The position numbers and the translations under genes are program-made. A stretch of DNA of 5,601 nt from Candidatus Pacearchaeota archaeon (GTDB lineage Archaea; Nanobdellota; Nanobdellia; Pacearchaeales; GW2011-AR1): contig JACOYM010000041.1 of NCBI GenBank assembly GCA_016181905.1, positions 3,990 through 9,590 of the forward strand. Direction: 5' to 3'. Below are positions 1 through 4,865 of the stretch, one piece after another; positions within the stretch are counted from its first letter, which is position 1; the number at the start of each line of letters is the position of its first letter. The notes under the pieces were generated by a model. The model searched no databases. It had not been told where the DNA came from and saw nothing but the letters and a program-made list of their open reading frames with translations.

Positions 1-2
1 AA

Positions 3-99
3 TAGCCCTGCCAGGATTCGAACCTGGGTCCCAAGCTCCAAAGGCTTGTATCCCTAGTCTTTTCTTTTTGAGAAAATTTGACCGCTGGACGACAGGGCT
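3..99 (-). tRNA. tRNA-Gln(UUG) with an intron in the D-loop
   Basis: Read on the minus strand, this folds as a complete cloverleaf. The acceptor stem AGCCCTG (99-93) pairs with CAGGGCT (10-4), with discriminator A at 3. The T-arm is CCAGG-TTCGAAT-CCTGG (27-11). The anticodon stem CAAGC/GCTTG (48-44, 36-32) closes the loop CTTTGGA, so the anticodon is UUG and the amino acid Gln. The D-stem GTCC (90-87) pairs with GGAT (53-50), but the D-loop between them is 33 nt instead of 8-9, which implies an intron. Removing 24 nt gives a 73-nt tRNA with D-loop AGCGGTCAA, which resembles the D-loop I recall from other archaeal tRNA-Gln genes. No CCA is encoded. Archaea normally charge this tRNA as Glu-tRNA-Gln and then amidate it with GatDE. 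Confidence 0.95.
54..77 (-). other. 24-nt tRNA intron at a non-canonical D-loop position (about 21/22)
   Basis: The inserted sequence forms a hairpin with a perfect 6-bp stem, TTTTCT (76-71) and AGAAAA (65-60), around the loop CAAAA. The exon bases GGTC (83-80) pair with intron bases GACT (59-56; one G-U pair) to make a 4-bp central helix. An AAA bulge (79-77) separates the two helices on the 5' side. Cutting after the second A, and after AG (55-54) on the 3' side, follows the archaeal bulge-helix-bulge rule and leaves a normal 9-nt D-loop. The outer helix beyond the 3' bulge is imperfect, so this is a relaxed motif and the 3' boundary could move by about one base. The splicing endonuclease itself is not in the window. 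Confidence 0.82.
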
Positions 100-120
100 G
101 TTCTTAAAGCAGGAAGATAG

Positions 121-130
121 AATTTAAAAA
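121..130. promoter_or_regulatory. TATA-like box, possibly shared by tRNA-Gln and the divergent membrane-protein gene
   Basis: ATTTAAAAA sits in the 53-nt gap between the divergent tRNA and protein gene, and its TTTAAA core (123-128) is palindromic. Its centre is about 27 nt from the ATG at 153 and about 26 nt from the mature tRNA 5' end at 99. That is the spacing of an archaeal TATA box from its start site in each direction. A purine-rich BRE-like GATAGAA precedes it on the plus side. Use in the plus direction (leaderless mRNA) is likely. Use in both directions is an inference. Confidence 0.55.
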
Positions 131-152
131 GCTTTCAGTGATTGATTAGAAT

Positions 153-572
153 ATGGCCAAGAAGGGAAAAGATGAAAATAGGCTGGAAAAAGACTGGAAA
201 AAAGAGCTAGCGAGGGATTGCGCAGCATTAGGGGGCATTTTCTTTTATGCGCTTGTTGTGGCAAGAGTGGCAATGCTTCAGAATTGGAATTATGTGTTTC
301 AGTTTGTTTTTGCAGCTGTAGTTTTCTTTTTGCTGGCAGCAGTCTTTAGGTTTAAAGCAGAGGCGCATGCTGGGCTAGGATTTGTTCTGCTTGTTTTGAT
401 AAGTTTGTATTACAAGAATATGTTTTTTGCAAGCTTTGCGATTTTAGTTTATATTGCTCTTATTTTGTCGCTTTTTTATTTAAAAGCTGAAAAAATGAGG
501 GTTTGGAAAGGGATTTTAGCAGGAGCTGCCAGCACAGCAATAGGGTATTTTATTGCAAGCTTGTTATTTTAA
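153..572 (+). CDS. Small multi-pass membrane protein, unknown function
   Basis: I do not recognise a family. The 139-residue product has a charged, lysine-rich N-terminus (residues 1-20, presumably cytoplasmic). About five hydrophobic segments follow, near residues 24-41, 48-65, 72-87, 90-110 and 119-138, separated by very short loops, and the chain ends almost at the last segment. There is no signal peptide, conserved catalytic motif or Cys/His cluster. The start is supported by a TATA-like box about 27 nt upstream, which would give a leaderless message. The gene is divergent from the tRNA and converges tail to tail with bud32, leaving only 2 nt between the two stop codons, so termination signals must lie inside coding sequence. 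The reading frame is well supported by its consistent hydrophobic pattern. The function is open. Confidence 0.8.
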   Translation: MAKKGKDENRLEKDWKKELARDCAALGGIFFYALVVARVAMLQNWNYVFQFVFAAVVFFLLAAVFRFKAEAHAGLGFVLLVLISLYYKNMFFASFAILVYIALILSLFYLKAEKMRVWKGILAGAASTAIGYFIASLLF

Positions 573-574
573 CA

Positions 575-1198
575 TCAATGTTTGTATCTCCCTCTTGCTT
601 CTACCTTCTGCAATTGCAGAAGTGTTTTATCTCCCTTCTTGCTTTTTTTGTAGCCTTTAACTACTGAGTCAAATAAAATTTTCCAGTGCTGAAAATGCTT
701 TGCTTCCAATGCCTGCCTCAAAAGATGCAAATCTACTGCTTTGTCCTCTATTCTTTCGCTGTTAAAGCCGAGCCCAAAATCTATAAAATAGACTTTATTG
801 TCTTTTTCATTCAAAATCATGTTTGATGTTGTCAGGTCTCCATGTATGATCTCAGCATCATGGAGTTTTGCAATTGATTCGCCGATGCTTTGGCAGATAT
901 TTTTTGCTTTTTCTATGCCCAACCTGCCAAGCCAGTCGCTCAGTTTTTTTCCTTCTATAAACTGCATAACTATTTCTTTGCTTGATTCATCGGTTTTGAT
1001 GATTTTTGGAACAGGAATTATTTTTGATGCACTTTCAATCAGCTTTGATTCTTTTTTTGTCCTCTTTTTTCTCAGGCTTTCGTCTATCTCAGGAATTCTG
1101 TAGGATTTTTTGATTCTTCTTTTGATAATATTATTGCCTTCTCTGATAATAATGGCTTCTGCTGCCTGGGCGATGATGTTTTCTGTTTCTTTTGGCAT
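575..1198 (-). CDS. bud32: Bud32 (PRPK-type) atypical kinase/ATPase of the KEOPS complex
   Basis: Bud32 is the small kinase-fold ATPase of KEOPS, which with Kae1, Cgi121 and Pcc1 makes the t6A37 modification on ANN-decoding tRNAs in the cytoplasm. The 207-residue length is normal for the archaeal stand-alone form. Visible motifs are the AEA-x-I strand (13-16), the beta3 lysine region IIKRRIKKSYR (K26 probable), the family signature R-K-K-R-T-K-K-E leading to helix C (E50), the catalytic loop HGDLTTSN (119-126; D121, N126) and DFG (140-142). The C-terminal ARGRY resembles the basic family tail. In many archaea Bud32 is fused to Kae1. Here it is separate and Kae1 is not nearby. It is the last gene of the srp54 operon, starting 1 nt after the upstream stop. 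No clear Shine-Dalgarno is visible, so it may depend on translational coupling. Confidence 0.95.
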   Translation of the reverse strand: MPKETENIIAQAAEAIIIREGNNIIKRRIKKSYRIPEIDESLRKKRTKKESKLIESASKIIPVPKIIKTDESSKEIVMQFIEGKKLSDWLGRLGIEKAKNICQSIGESIAKLHDAEIIHGDLTTSNMILNEKDNKVYFIDFGLGFNSERIEDKAVDLHLLRQALEAKHFQHWKILFDSVVKGYKKSKKGDKTLLQLQKVEARGRYKH

Positions 1199-1199
1199 T

Positions 1200-1868
1200 T
1201 TAGAAATTTATTTTCTTACCAACTTCATATTTTTTTGTTTGTGATTTTGCTATTATAGTTATAGGTTTAAGTCCCACAACTTTTAATCTATCATTTTCAA
1301 TAAAAATAGAAGATTCTTCAGGAATTGCTATAATTTTCTTTTTTGATTTTCCAATAAACTTTTTGTGTTCTTCAATCTGGCTGTCTTCAAAATGGCATTG
1401 AATATAATAATCTTTAGTTAAATTTAATCCCCTAGTATCTTTTAGTTTGACTTCGTTGACATCTTTGTCTTTGCATATTAAAGCTATCTTGACATCTTTA
1501 CCAAGGATTATTGCTCCTGCAGAGCCACCATAAATTATCCCCCCCTTATTGTAGTATTCTATTAATTTTTTGTCAAATCTATAATCTTTAATTTTTTTTA
1601 AAAGCTTAAAAGTGTTTCCTCCACCGATATAAACAGCATCATAATTTTGTAAATTAACCTCTTTGCTTAAATCAGCTAGCATCTCTATTTTTACTTTTTT
1701 ATGTTGTGATATCATGCACTTAAACCATTTTAAACAACTATCAAAATCATCATTCTTCCAAGCAAGGGGGATATACAGAATTTTATTGACATTTTTTAAG
1801 AAGACTTCATCTAACAAATATGTTTGCTTTTCGTTCCCTCCGCCGGACAAGATTAATTTACCAGTCAT
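1200..1868 (-). CDS. Peptidase S51 (dipeptidase E-like) family protein
   Basis: The 222-residue product has the class I glutamine-amidotransferase-like fold signatures of family S51 (PepE, Asp-specific dipeptidase, and cyanophycinase relatives). The N-terminal strand LILSGGG is followed by YIGGGNTF (80-87), the nucleophile elbow GGSAGAI (114-120; S116), a histidine in QCHF (H159) and the glutamate-containing AIPEESS (E184 or E185). These would form a Ser-His-Glu triad. The length is close to PepE (about 229). Substrate preference cannot be read from sequence. There is no signal peptide, so it is cytoplasmic. It lies 2 nt after the srp54 stop. An AAGGAT (1880-1875), 6 nt before the ATG and partly inside the end of srp54, is a plausible ribosome site. 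Its base composition is odd: about 28% G+C by hand count over 1201-1860, well below both partners, with Lys/Ile/Asn-rich coding. Confidence 0.9.
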   Translation of the reverse strand: MTGKLILSGGGNEKQTYLLDEVFLKNVNKILYIPLAWKNDDFDSCLKWFKCMISQHKKVKIEMLADLSKEVNLQNYDAVYIGGGNTFKLLKKIKDYRFDKKLIEYYNKGGIIYGGSAGAIILGKDVKIALICKDKDVNEVKLKDTRGLNLTKDYYIQCHFEDSQIEEHKKFIGKSKKKIIAIPEESSIFIENDRLKVVGLKPITIIAKSQTKKYEVGKKINF

Positions 1869-1870
1869 TC

Positions 1871-3253
1871 CTATATCCTTATCTTTTTCCCGAATTTTTT
1901 AGCGAGCTTTTGAAGCTGCTTTTGGCTGAAGCCTTTCTGCAGGTCAGCCATATCGCCCATCCCTTTTCCAGAGGCAAACTCCTTAATCATCTTATACTGC
2001 TTTAACAGGCTGCGGATATCGCTTGTTGGTATTCCTGCGCCTTTAGCAATCCTTTGAATTCTTGATGTTTGTTTTTCAATAATTTCTGGATTTTCCCTTT
2101 CTTCTTTTGTCATGCTGCCTATTGCATATTTCCATTTTTTCATTTTTTCTTCCTGGGCGCCCAAAAGGTTTTCGGGGATTTTTTCCTTTGCTTTTCCTAA
2201 TCCTGGGATTAACTCCATGACCTTATCAAGCGGGCCGAGGTTTTGCATGCTTTTTAACTGCTCATAGAAATCATCCATTGTGAATTTTCCTTCTTTTAGC
2301 CTATCCTCTACCTTTTTTTGCGCCTCCTTGTCTGTTGCAAGCTTTACCTTTTCGACAAGGCTCTGCAAATCTCCCATGCCGAGAAGCCTTGATATGAATG
2401 CAGAGGGGTTGAATTCTTCAATATCATTTATTTTTTCACCTGTTCCTATAAAAAGCACCTTTGTGCCTGTTTCTGCGCATGCTGTCAATGCTCCTCCTGC
2501 CTTTGCTGTTGAGTCCATTCTTGTTATTATAACCCCAGAGATTCCGCATGCTCTTTTGAACTCTGCAGCCTGCTTCTTTGCAGCCTGCCCAATGTCTGCG
2601 GCAATGACAAGAATCACATAGTCTGGCTTTATCTCCTTGTTCAGCCTTTTGATTTCTGCAACAAGCTCATTGTCCAAATCATGCCTTCCTGCTGTGTCTA
2701 TAATAACAAGATCAAATTTCTCCAGCTCTTTTTTGTGTTTTTTCCATATGCTTAAGGCATTCTTTTCTTCCTTGTCTATAAAGCATTTCAGATTTGCTTT
2801 CTGGGCAAGCTGCTCGAGCTGTTCAGGAGCAGCAGGGCGATGAACATCCAATCCAAGCAAAGCAGATTTGAAGCCCCTTTTTGTGTAATAATTGCCGAGT
2901 TTTGCTGATGCTGTCGTCTTTCCAGAGCCATACAGCCCAACAAGCATGATCCTTGTTTGTTTTTTCTTTGATAATTTTAGCTCTTCTTTTTCCTTTCCCG
3001 ATATATTCAAAAGCTCATCATGCAGCAATTTTATTATATGCTCTCTCTTTTCTACCCCTCTTGCTCTTTCATCAGCCGCAGCGTTTCTGAGTTTCTCACT
3101 AATCTGCATAACAAGCTGAACATTAACATCTGCCTCGAGAAGCGCTCTTTGCAGCTCTTTAACAATACTATCAATAGTCTTTTTGTCAATAAATATAGCG
3201 TTTGCTATCTTATCAAAAGACTTCTTCAGCGCTGCTCCAAGCTTGTCTAGCAT
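1871..3253 (-). CDS. srp54: Signal recognition particle 54 kDa protein (SRP54/Ffh GTPase)
   Basis: This is the GTPase core of SRP. It binds signal sequences of nascent proteins and 7S RNA and docks with FtsY at the membrane. The 460-residue product is full length (typical archaeal 440-460). The N-domain four-helix bundle (about 1-95) includes ALLEADVN (37-44). The G domain has G1 GLYGSGKTT (106-114), G2 DVHRPAA (136-142), G3 DTAGR (186-190), G4 TRMD (244-247) and the closing loop GTGEKINDIEEF (270-281). The M domain (about 300-450) has FTMDDFYEQL (324-333), GPLDKVMELIPG (340-351) and the RNA-binding helix SRIQRIAKGAG (397-407). G4 has Arg where TKxD is the usual form, and P-loop position 3 is Tyr rather than the common Gln. 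It is first in a three-gene operon, with a TATA box about 30 nt before the ATG, so the leader is only a few nucleotides. Confidence 0.98.
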   Translation of the reverse strand: MLDKLGAALKKSFDKIANAIFIDKKTIDSIVKELQRALLEADVNVQLVMQISEKLRNAAADERARGVEKREHIIKLLHDELLNISGKEKEELKLSKKKQTRIMLVGLYGSGKTTASAKLGNYYTKRGFKSALLGLDVHRPAAPEQLEQLAQKANLKCFIDKEEKNALSIWKKHKKELEKFDLVIIDTAGRHDLDNELVAEIKRLNKEIKPDYVILVIAADIGQAAKKQAAEFKRACGISGVIITRMDSTAKAGGALTACAETGTKVLFIGTGEKINDIEEFNPSAFISRLLGMGDLQSLVEKVKLATDKEAQKKVEDRLKEGKFTMDDFYEQLKSMQNLGPLDKVMELIPGLGKAKEKIPENLLGAQEEKMKKWKYAIGSMTKEERENPEIIEKQTSRIQRIAKGAGIPTSDIRSLLKQYKMIKEFASGKGMGDMADLQKGFSQKQLQKLAKKFGKKIRI

Positions 3254-3276
3254 CTTAACAAAATAAAACTAAGTGG

Positions 3277-3288
3277 CTTTTTATATCT
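3277..3288 (-). promoter_or_regulatory. TATA box of the srp54 operon
   Basis: On the minus strand this reads AGATATAAAAAG. The core ATATAAAA (3286-3279) is centred about 29-30 nt before the srp54 ATG, which predicts a transcript starting about 3 nt upstream of it. It is the best AT box in the 87-nt divergent gap. Confidence 0.7.
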
Positions 3289-3303
3289 TTTTGGCAGGGC
3301 CCT

Positions 3304-3320
3304 TAAAAAGGTTTATAAAT
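3304..3320 (+). promoter_or_regulatory. BRE/TATA promoter of the MscS-like gene
   Basis: A purine-rich BRE-like AAAAGG (3306-3311) runs directly into TTTATAAAT (3312-3320). The box centre is about 25 nt from the ATG at 3341, so the message is predicted to be leaderless. The ten bases AAAAGGTTTA recur exactly at the ArsR operon promoter (4495-4504). Confidence 0.75.
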
Positions 3321-3340
3321 TTTGATTCTTTAATATTATA

Positions 3341-3922
3341 ATGATAATTTACAGCTTCCTGTCTGCATTGTCAGAGAAATTTGCCATTAAAGATATTAAT
3401 TCTTTTATTGTCAATCTTATTTTTGCAATATTAATTTTTGTAATAGGCATATTTCTTGCCAAATTCATTACTTTTCTGATTAAAAGGACAATCAAAAGAG
3501 CAAGCATGGAAAGAGTAACAACAGCAAGCTTCATAAGATTATTTTTGTCTGTTGTGGAGTGGAGTATTTACCTATTGTTTCTTAGTTTTGCGCTAGACCA
3601 GCTTAGAATTCCTGAACTGACAAGCTGGCTTACCACAATATTAGTAGTTATTCCTGCACTGGTTGGTGCCTCTATTCTGATAGTTGTTGGATTTGCAGTA
3701 GCAGTATATGTCAGAGATATTATTGCAGAAAGTGAGATAGTCGGGTGGAATGTGCTTAGCATGATTTTCTTTTATTTTATCCTGTATGTATTTATGATTT
3801 TTGCATTAAAAACTGCATTGATATCGTTTGACAAGGATATCGTGAACAAGCTATTGCTTATATTCACAACAATAATTACGCTGGGCATTACTTACTGGAC
3901 TGTTAAGAAAAAGGCTAAATAA
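3341..3922 (+). CDS. Conserved-TM-helix protein, MscS-channel relative without the beta domain
   Basis: The 193-residue integral membrane protein has hydrophobic segments near residues 20-47, 66-87, 95-122, 136-157 and 165-187. The pattern I-G-x-F-x-A, basic R-T-I-K-R-A (49-54), FIRLF (64-68), FALDQLRIPELTSWL (83-97) and VGFAVAVYVRDIIAE (116-130) follows the repeat of the 'conserved TM helix' proteins (Pfam MS_channel_1st_1). These resemble the pore-lining part of MscS mechanosensitive channels. The chain stops soon after the last segment with the basic tail KKKAK, so the cytoplasmic beta domain and vestibule of true MscS (about 286 residues) are absent. A role in osmotic or membrane-tension response is an inference from the family and not proven. 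The start is supported by a TATA box 25 nt upstream. The gene stands alone, divergent from srp54 and 71 nt before the nuclease gene. Confidence 0.8.
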   Translation: MIIYSFLSALSEKFAIKDINSFIVNLIFAILIFVIGIFLAKFITFLIKRTIKRASMERVTTASFIRLFLSVVEWSIYLLFLSFALDQLRIPELTSWLTTILVVIPALVGASILIVVGFAVAVYVRDIIAESEIVGWNVLSMIFFYFILYVFMIFALKTALISFDKDIVNKLLLIFTTIITLGITYWTVKKKAK

Positions 3923-3949
3923 TAAAGAAAAAACTAAGATACAAAAAGA

Positions 3950-3960
3950 GTTAAAAATTA
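3950..3960 (+). promoter_or_regulatory. Weak candidate TATA box for the nuclease-like gene
   Basis: GTTAAAAATTA lies in the 71-nt gap 3923-3993. It is centred about 39 nt before the ATG, so it would give a short leader of about 12 nt. TTATTAAAG (3973-3981) is an alternative but is too close for a leaderless start. No T-run terminator is visible after the preceding stop codon, so read-through from the MscS-like gene is also possible. Confidence 0.3.
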
Positions 3961-3993
3961 AGTGTTCTTTGCTTATTAAAGATAAATATTCAA

Positions 3994-4464
3994 ATGGCAA
4001 CCAGCAAAAAAGGACTCAAGATAATTTTAGTGTTGTTGATAGCAGGACTTTTTATTTTTTCAGGAATTATTCTAAGCATTAGTATATATGAAAATTCAGC
4101 AAAAAACCCGAAGCTGTCTTTTAGAGGAGATAAATTTGTTTCTAAGATTATAGATGGAGACACAATCATTATAGAAGGCGAGAGCGTAAGGCTTTTAGGC
4201 ATAGATGCTGACGAGAAAGGATATCCGTGTTATAGCGCAGCTAAAAATAGAATAGAAGAGCTTGTTGCTGATGCGGAAGACAAGGACATGTATAAAAGAT
4301 ATCTTAGATACATATTTCTTGATGGGGAGAATATAAACCTGAAACTCGTGCAGGAAGGGCTGGCAGTGGCGAGGTTTTCCCCTGAAAACACAAAATATAA
4401 GGACGAGATTTTAGCTGCAGAGAAAAGCGCGAGGGAAAACAAGATAGGGTGCAAGTGGCGATAG
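3994..4464 (+). CDS. Membrane-anchored thermonuclease (staphylococcal nuclease-like, SNase/TNase domain)
   Basis: The 156-residue product starts with a basic tail and one hydrophobic segment (about 9-31). No lipobox cysteine is present, so this is a signal anchor or uncleaved signal, and the rest should face outside. The SNase domain (about 48-156) shows IDGDTI (53-58; D56 matches Ca-binding D21 of S. aureus nuclease), VRLLGIDADE (65-74; R66, D71 and E74 match R35, D40 and E43), MYKRYLRYIF (99-108; R102 matches R87), LVQEGLAVA (118-126) and a final IGCKW. The full catalytic set is therefore present, which suggests Ca-dependent cleavage of DNA or RNA, perhaps for nucleotide scavenging (inference). 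The stretch between E74 and R102 is about 16 residues shorter than in S. aureus nuclease. C79 and C153 could form a disulfide, which fits an extracytoplasmic location. Confidence 0.92.
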   Translation: MATSKKGLKIILVLLIAGLFIFSGIILSISIYENSAKNPKLSFRGDKFVSKIIDGDTIIIEGESVRLLGIDADEKGYPCYSAAKNRIEELVADAEDKDMYKRYLRYIFLDGENINLKLVQEGLAVARFSPENTKYKDEILAAEKSARENKIGCKWR

Positions 4465-4494
4465 ATTTGCGCAATTTATGCGAGAGGTGAAAAC

Positions 4495-4508
4495 AAAAGG
4501 TTTAAATA
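4495..4508 (+). promoter_or_regulatory. BRE/TATA promoter of the arsR-hemerythrin operon
   Basis: AAAAGG (4495-4500) followed by TTTAAATA (4501-4508) matches the BRE-TATA arrangement at 3306-3320. The box centre is 28-29 nt before the ATG at 4533 and only about 10 nt before the in-frame GTG at 4515. The transcript should therefore begin at or just before the ATG. This promoter decides the start codon chosen for the regulator. Confidence 0.78.
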
Positions 4509-4510
4509 GA

Positions 4511-4534
4511 ATATGTGAATTACAATTCACATAT
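4511..4534. promoter_or_regulatory. Perfect 24-bp inverted repeat, predicted operator of the ArsR-type regulator
   Basis: The left arm ATATGTGAATT (4511-4521) and right arm AATTCACATAT (4524-4534) are exact reverse complements around a 2-bp spacer (AC). The repeat begins 3 nt after the TATA box and ends on the first two bases of the ATG, so a bound dimer would block polymerase recruitment. A further copy of the half-site AATTCACAT lies at 4539-4547, 15 bp downstream of the equivalent bases of the right arm. Symmetric sites of this size are typical of dimeric winged-helix repressors. That the adjacent regulator binds it is an inference from position. Confidence 0.75.
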
Positions 4535-4865
4535 GAATAATTCACATGCAAAAAGCAGATGCAATTTATTCTTTGAAACGCTTGGCACAAGATTAAAGAT
4601 AGATATAATTACCGAGCTTAAGCATGAGGCATTAAATGTGAATGAGCTGGCAAGAAAACTTAATCAAGAGAGAAGCAAGGTTTCACATGCCCTGCTGTCA
4701 CTAAGTGAATGCGGATTTGTAAATGCGAGGAAAGAAGGCAAGAGAAGGATTTATTCATTAAACAAAGAAACTATAATCCCCCTGATTAATCTTGCTGAGA
4801 GGCATGTTAAAAAATACTGCAAGGCCTGCAGAAAGCAGAGAACTGAAAGGAGGAAAACAAAATGA
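4533..4865 (+). CDS. ArsR-type winged-helix transcriptional regulator with C-terminal Cys/His motif
   Basis: The 110-residue product carries an ArsR/SmtB-like winged helix-turn-helix. An N-terminal helix (FFETLGTRLKIDIITELK, 13-30) leads to LNVNELARKLNQERSKVSHALLSLSECGFV (34-63), where ELARKLN is the positioning helix and SKVSHALLSLSE the recognition helix. The wing is RKEGKRRIYSLN (66-77), and a dimer helix follows. H91, C96 and C99 form H-x4-C-x2-C in front of a very basic tail. With C10 and C60, this could bind a metal or sense thiol state. I chose the ATG at 4533. The in-frame GTG at 4515 would add six residues but lies inside the operator, only about 10 nt from the TATA box, so the transcript would not include it. 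The stop overlaps the next start (ATGA). It is probably autoregulated through the 4511-4534 repeat. Confidence 0.88.
   Translation: MNNSHAKSRCNLFFETLGTRLKIDIITELKHEALNVNELARKLNQERSKVSHALLSLSECGFVNARKEGKRRIYSLNKETIIPLINLAERHVKKYCKACRKQRTERRKTK
4846..4853 (+). promoter_or_regulatory. Strong Shine-Dalgarno for the hemerythrin-like gene
   Basis: AAAGGAGG lies inside the end of the regulator gene, 8 nt before the ATG at 4862. It is the clearest ribosome-binding site in the window. It confirms this start and marks internal, SD-driven initiation in an operon whose first gene appears leaderless. Confidence 0.85.

Noticed and set aside
60..76. The hairpin TTTTCT...AGAAAA as a transcription terminator
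   Set aside because: It lies inside the tRNA between its two D-stem halves, and removing it restores a normal tRNA, so an intron explains it better.
103..108. CTTTAAG close to the tRNA 5' end as its TATA box
   Set aside because: It is under 10 nt from the mature 5' end, too close for a TATA element. The box at 121-130 has the right spacing.
798..1103. A 101-codon plus-strand frame opposite bud32
   Set aside because: It is antisense to the kinase catalytic region and its sequence is low-complexity hydrophobic.
1502..1560. C-run ATCCCCCCCTTATT as a possible regulatory or slippage site
   Set aside because: It is simply the Gly-Gly codons just before the GGSAGA nucleophile elbow of the S51 peptidase, and the frame continues correctly on both sides.
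2280..3250. Several open frames on the plus strand opposite srp54
   Set aside because: They are shadows of the srp54 coding sequence, Ser/Phe/Cys-rich with no motif, while srp54 has every expected GTPase and M-domain motif.
3994..4464. Lipoprotein signal in the nuclease-like protein
   Set aside because: There is no cysteine after the hydrophobic segment. The only cysteines are C79 and C153, inside the catalytic domain.
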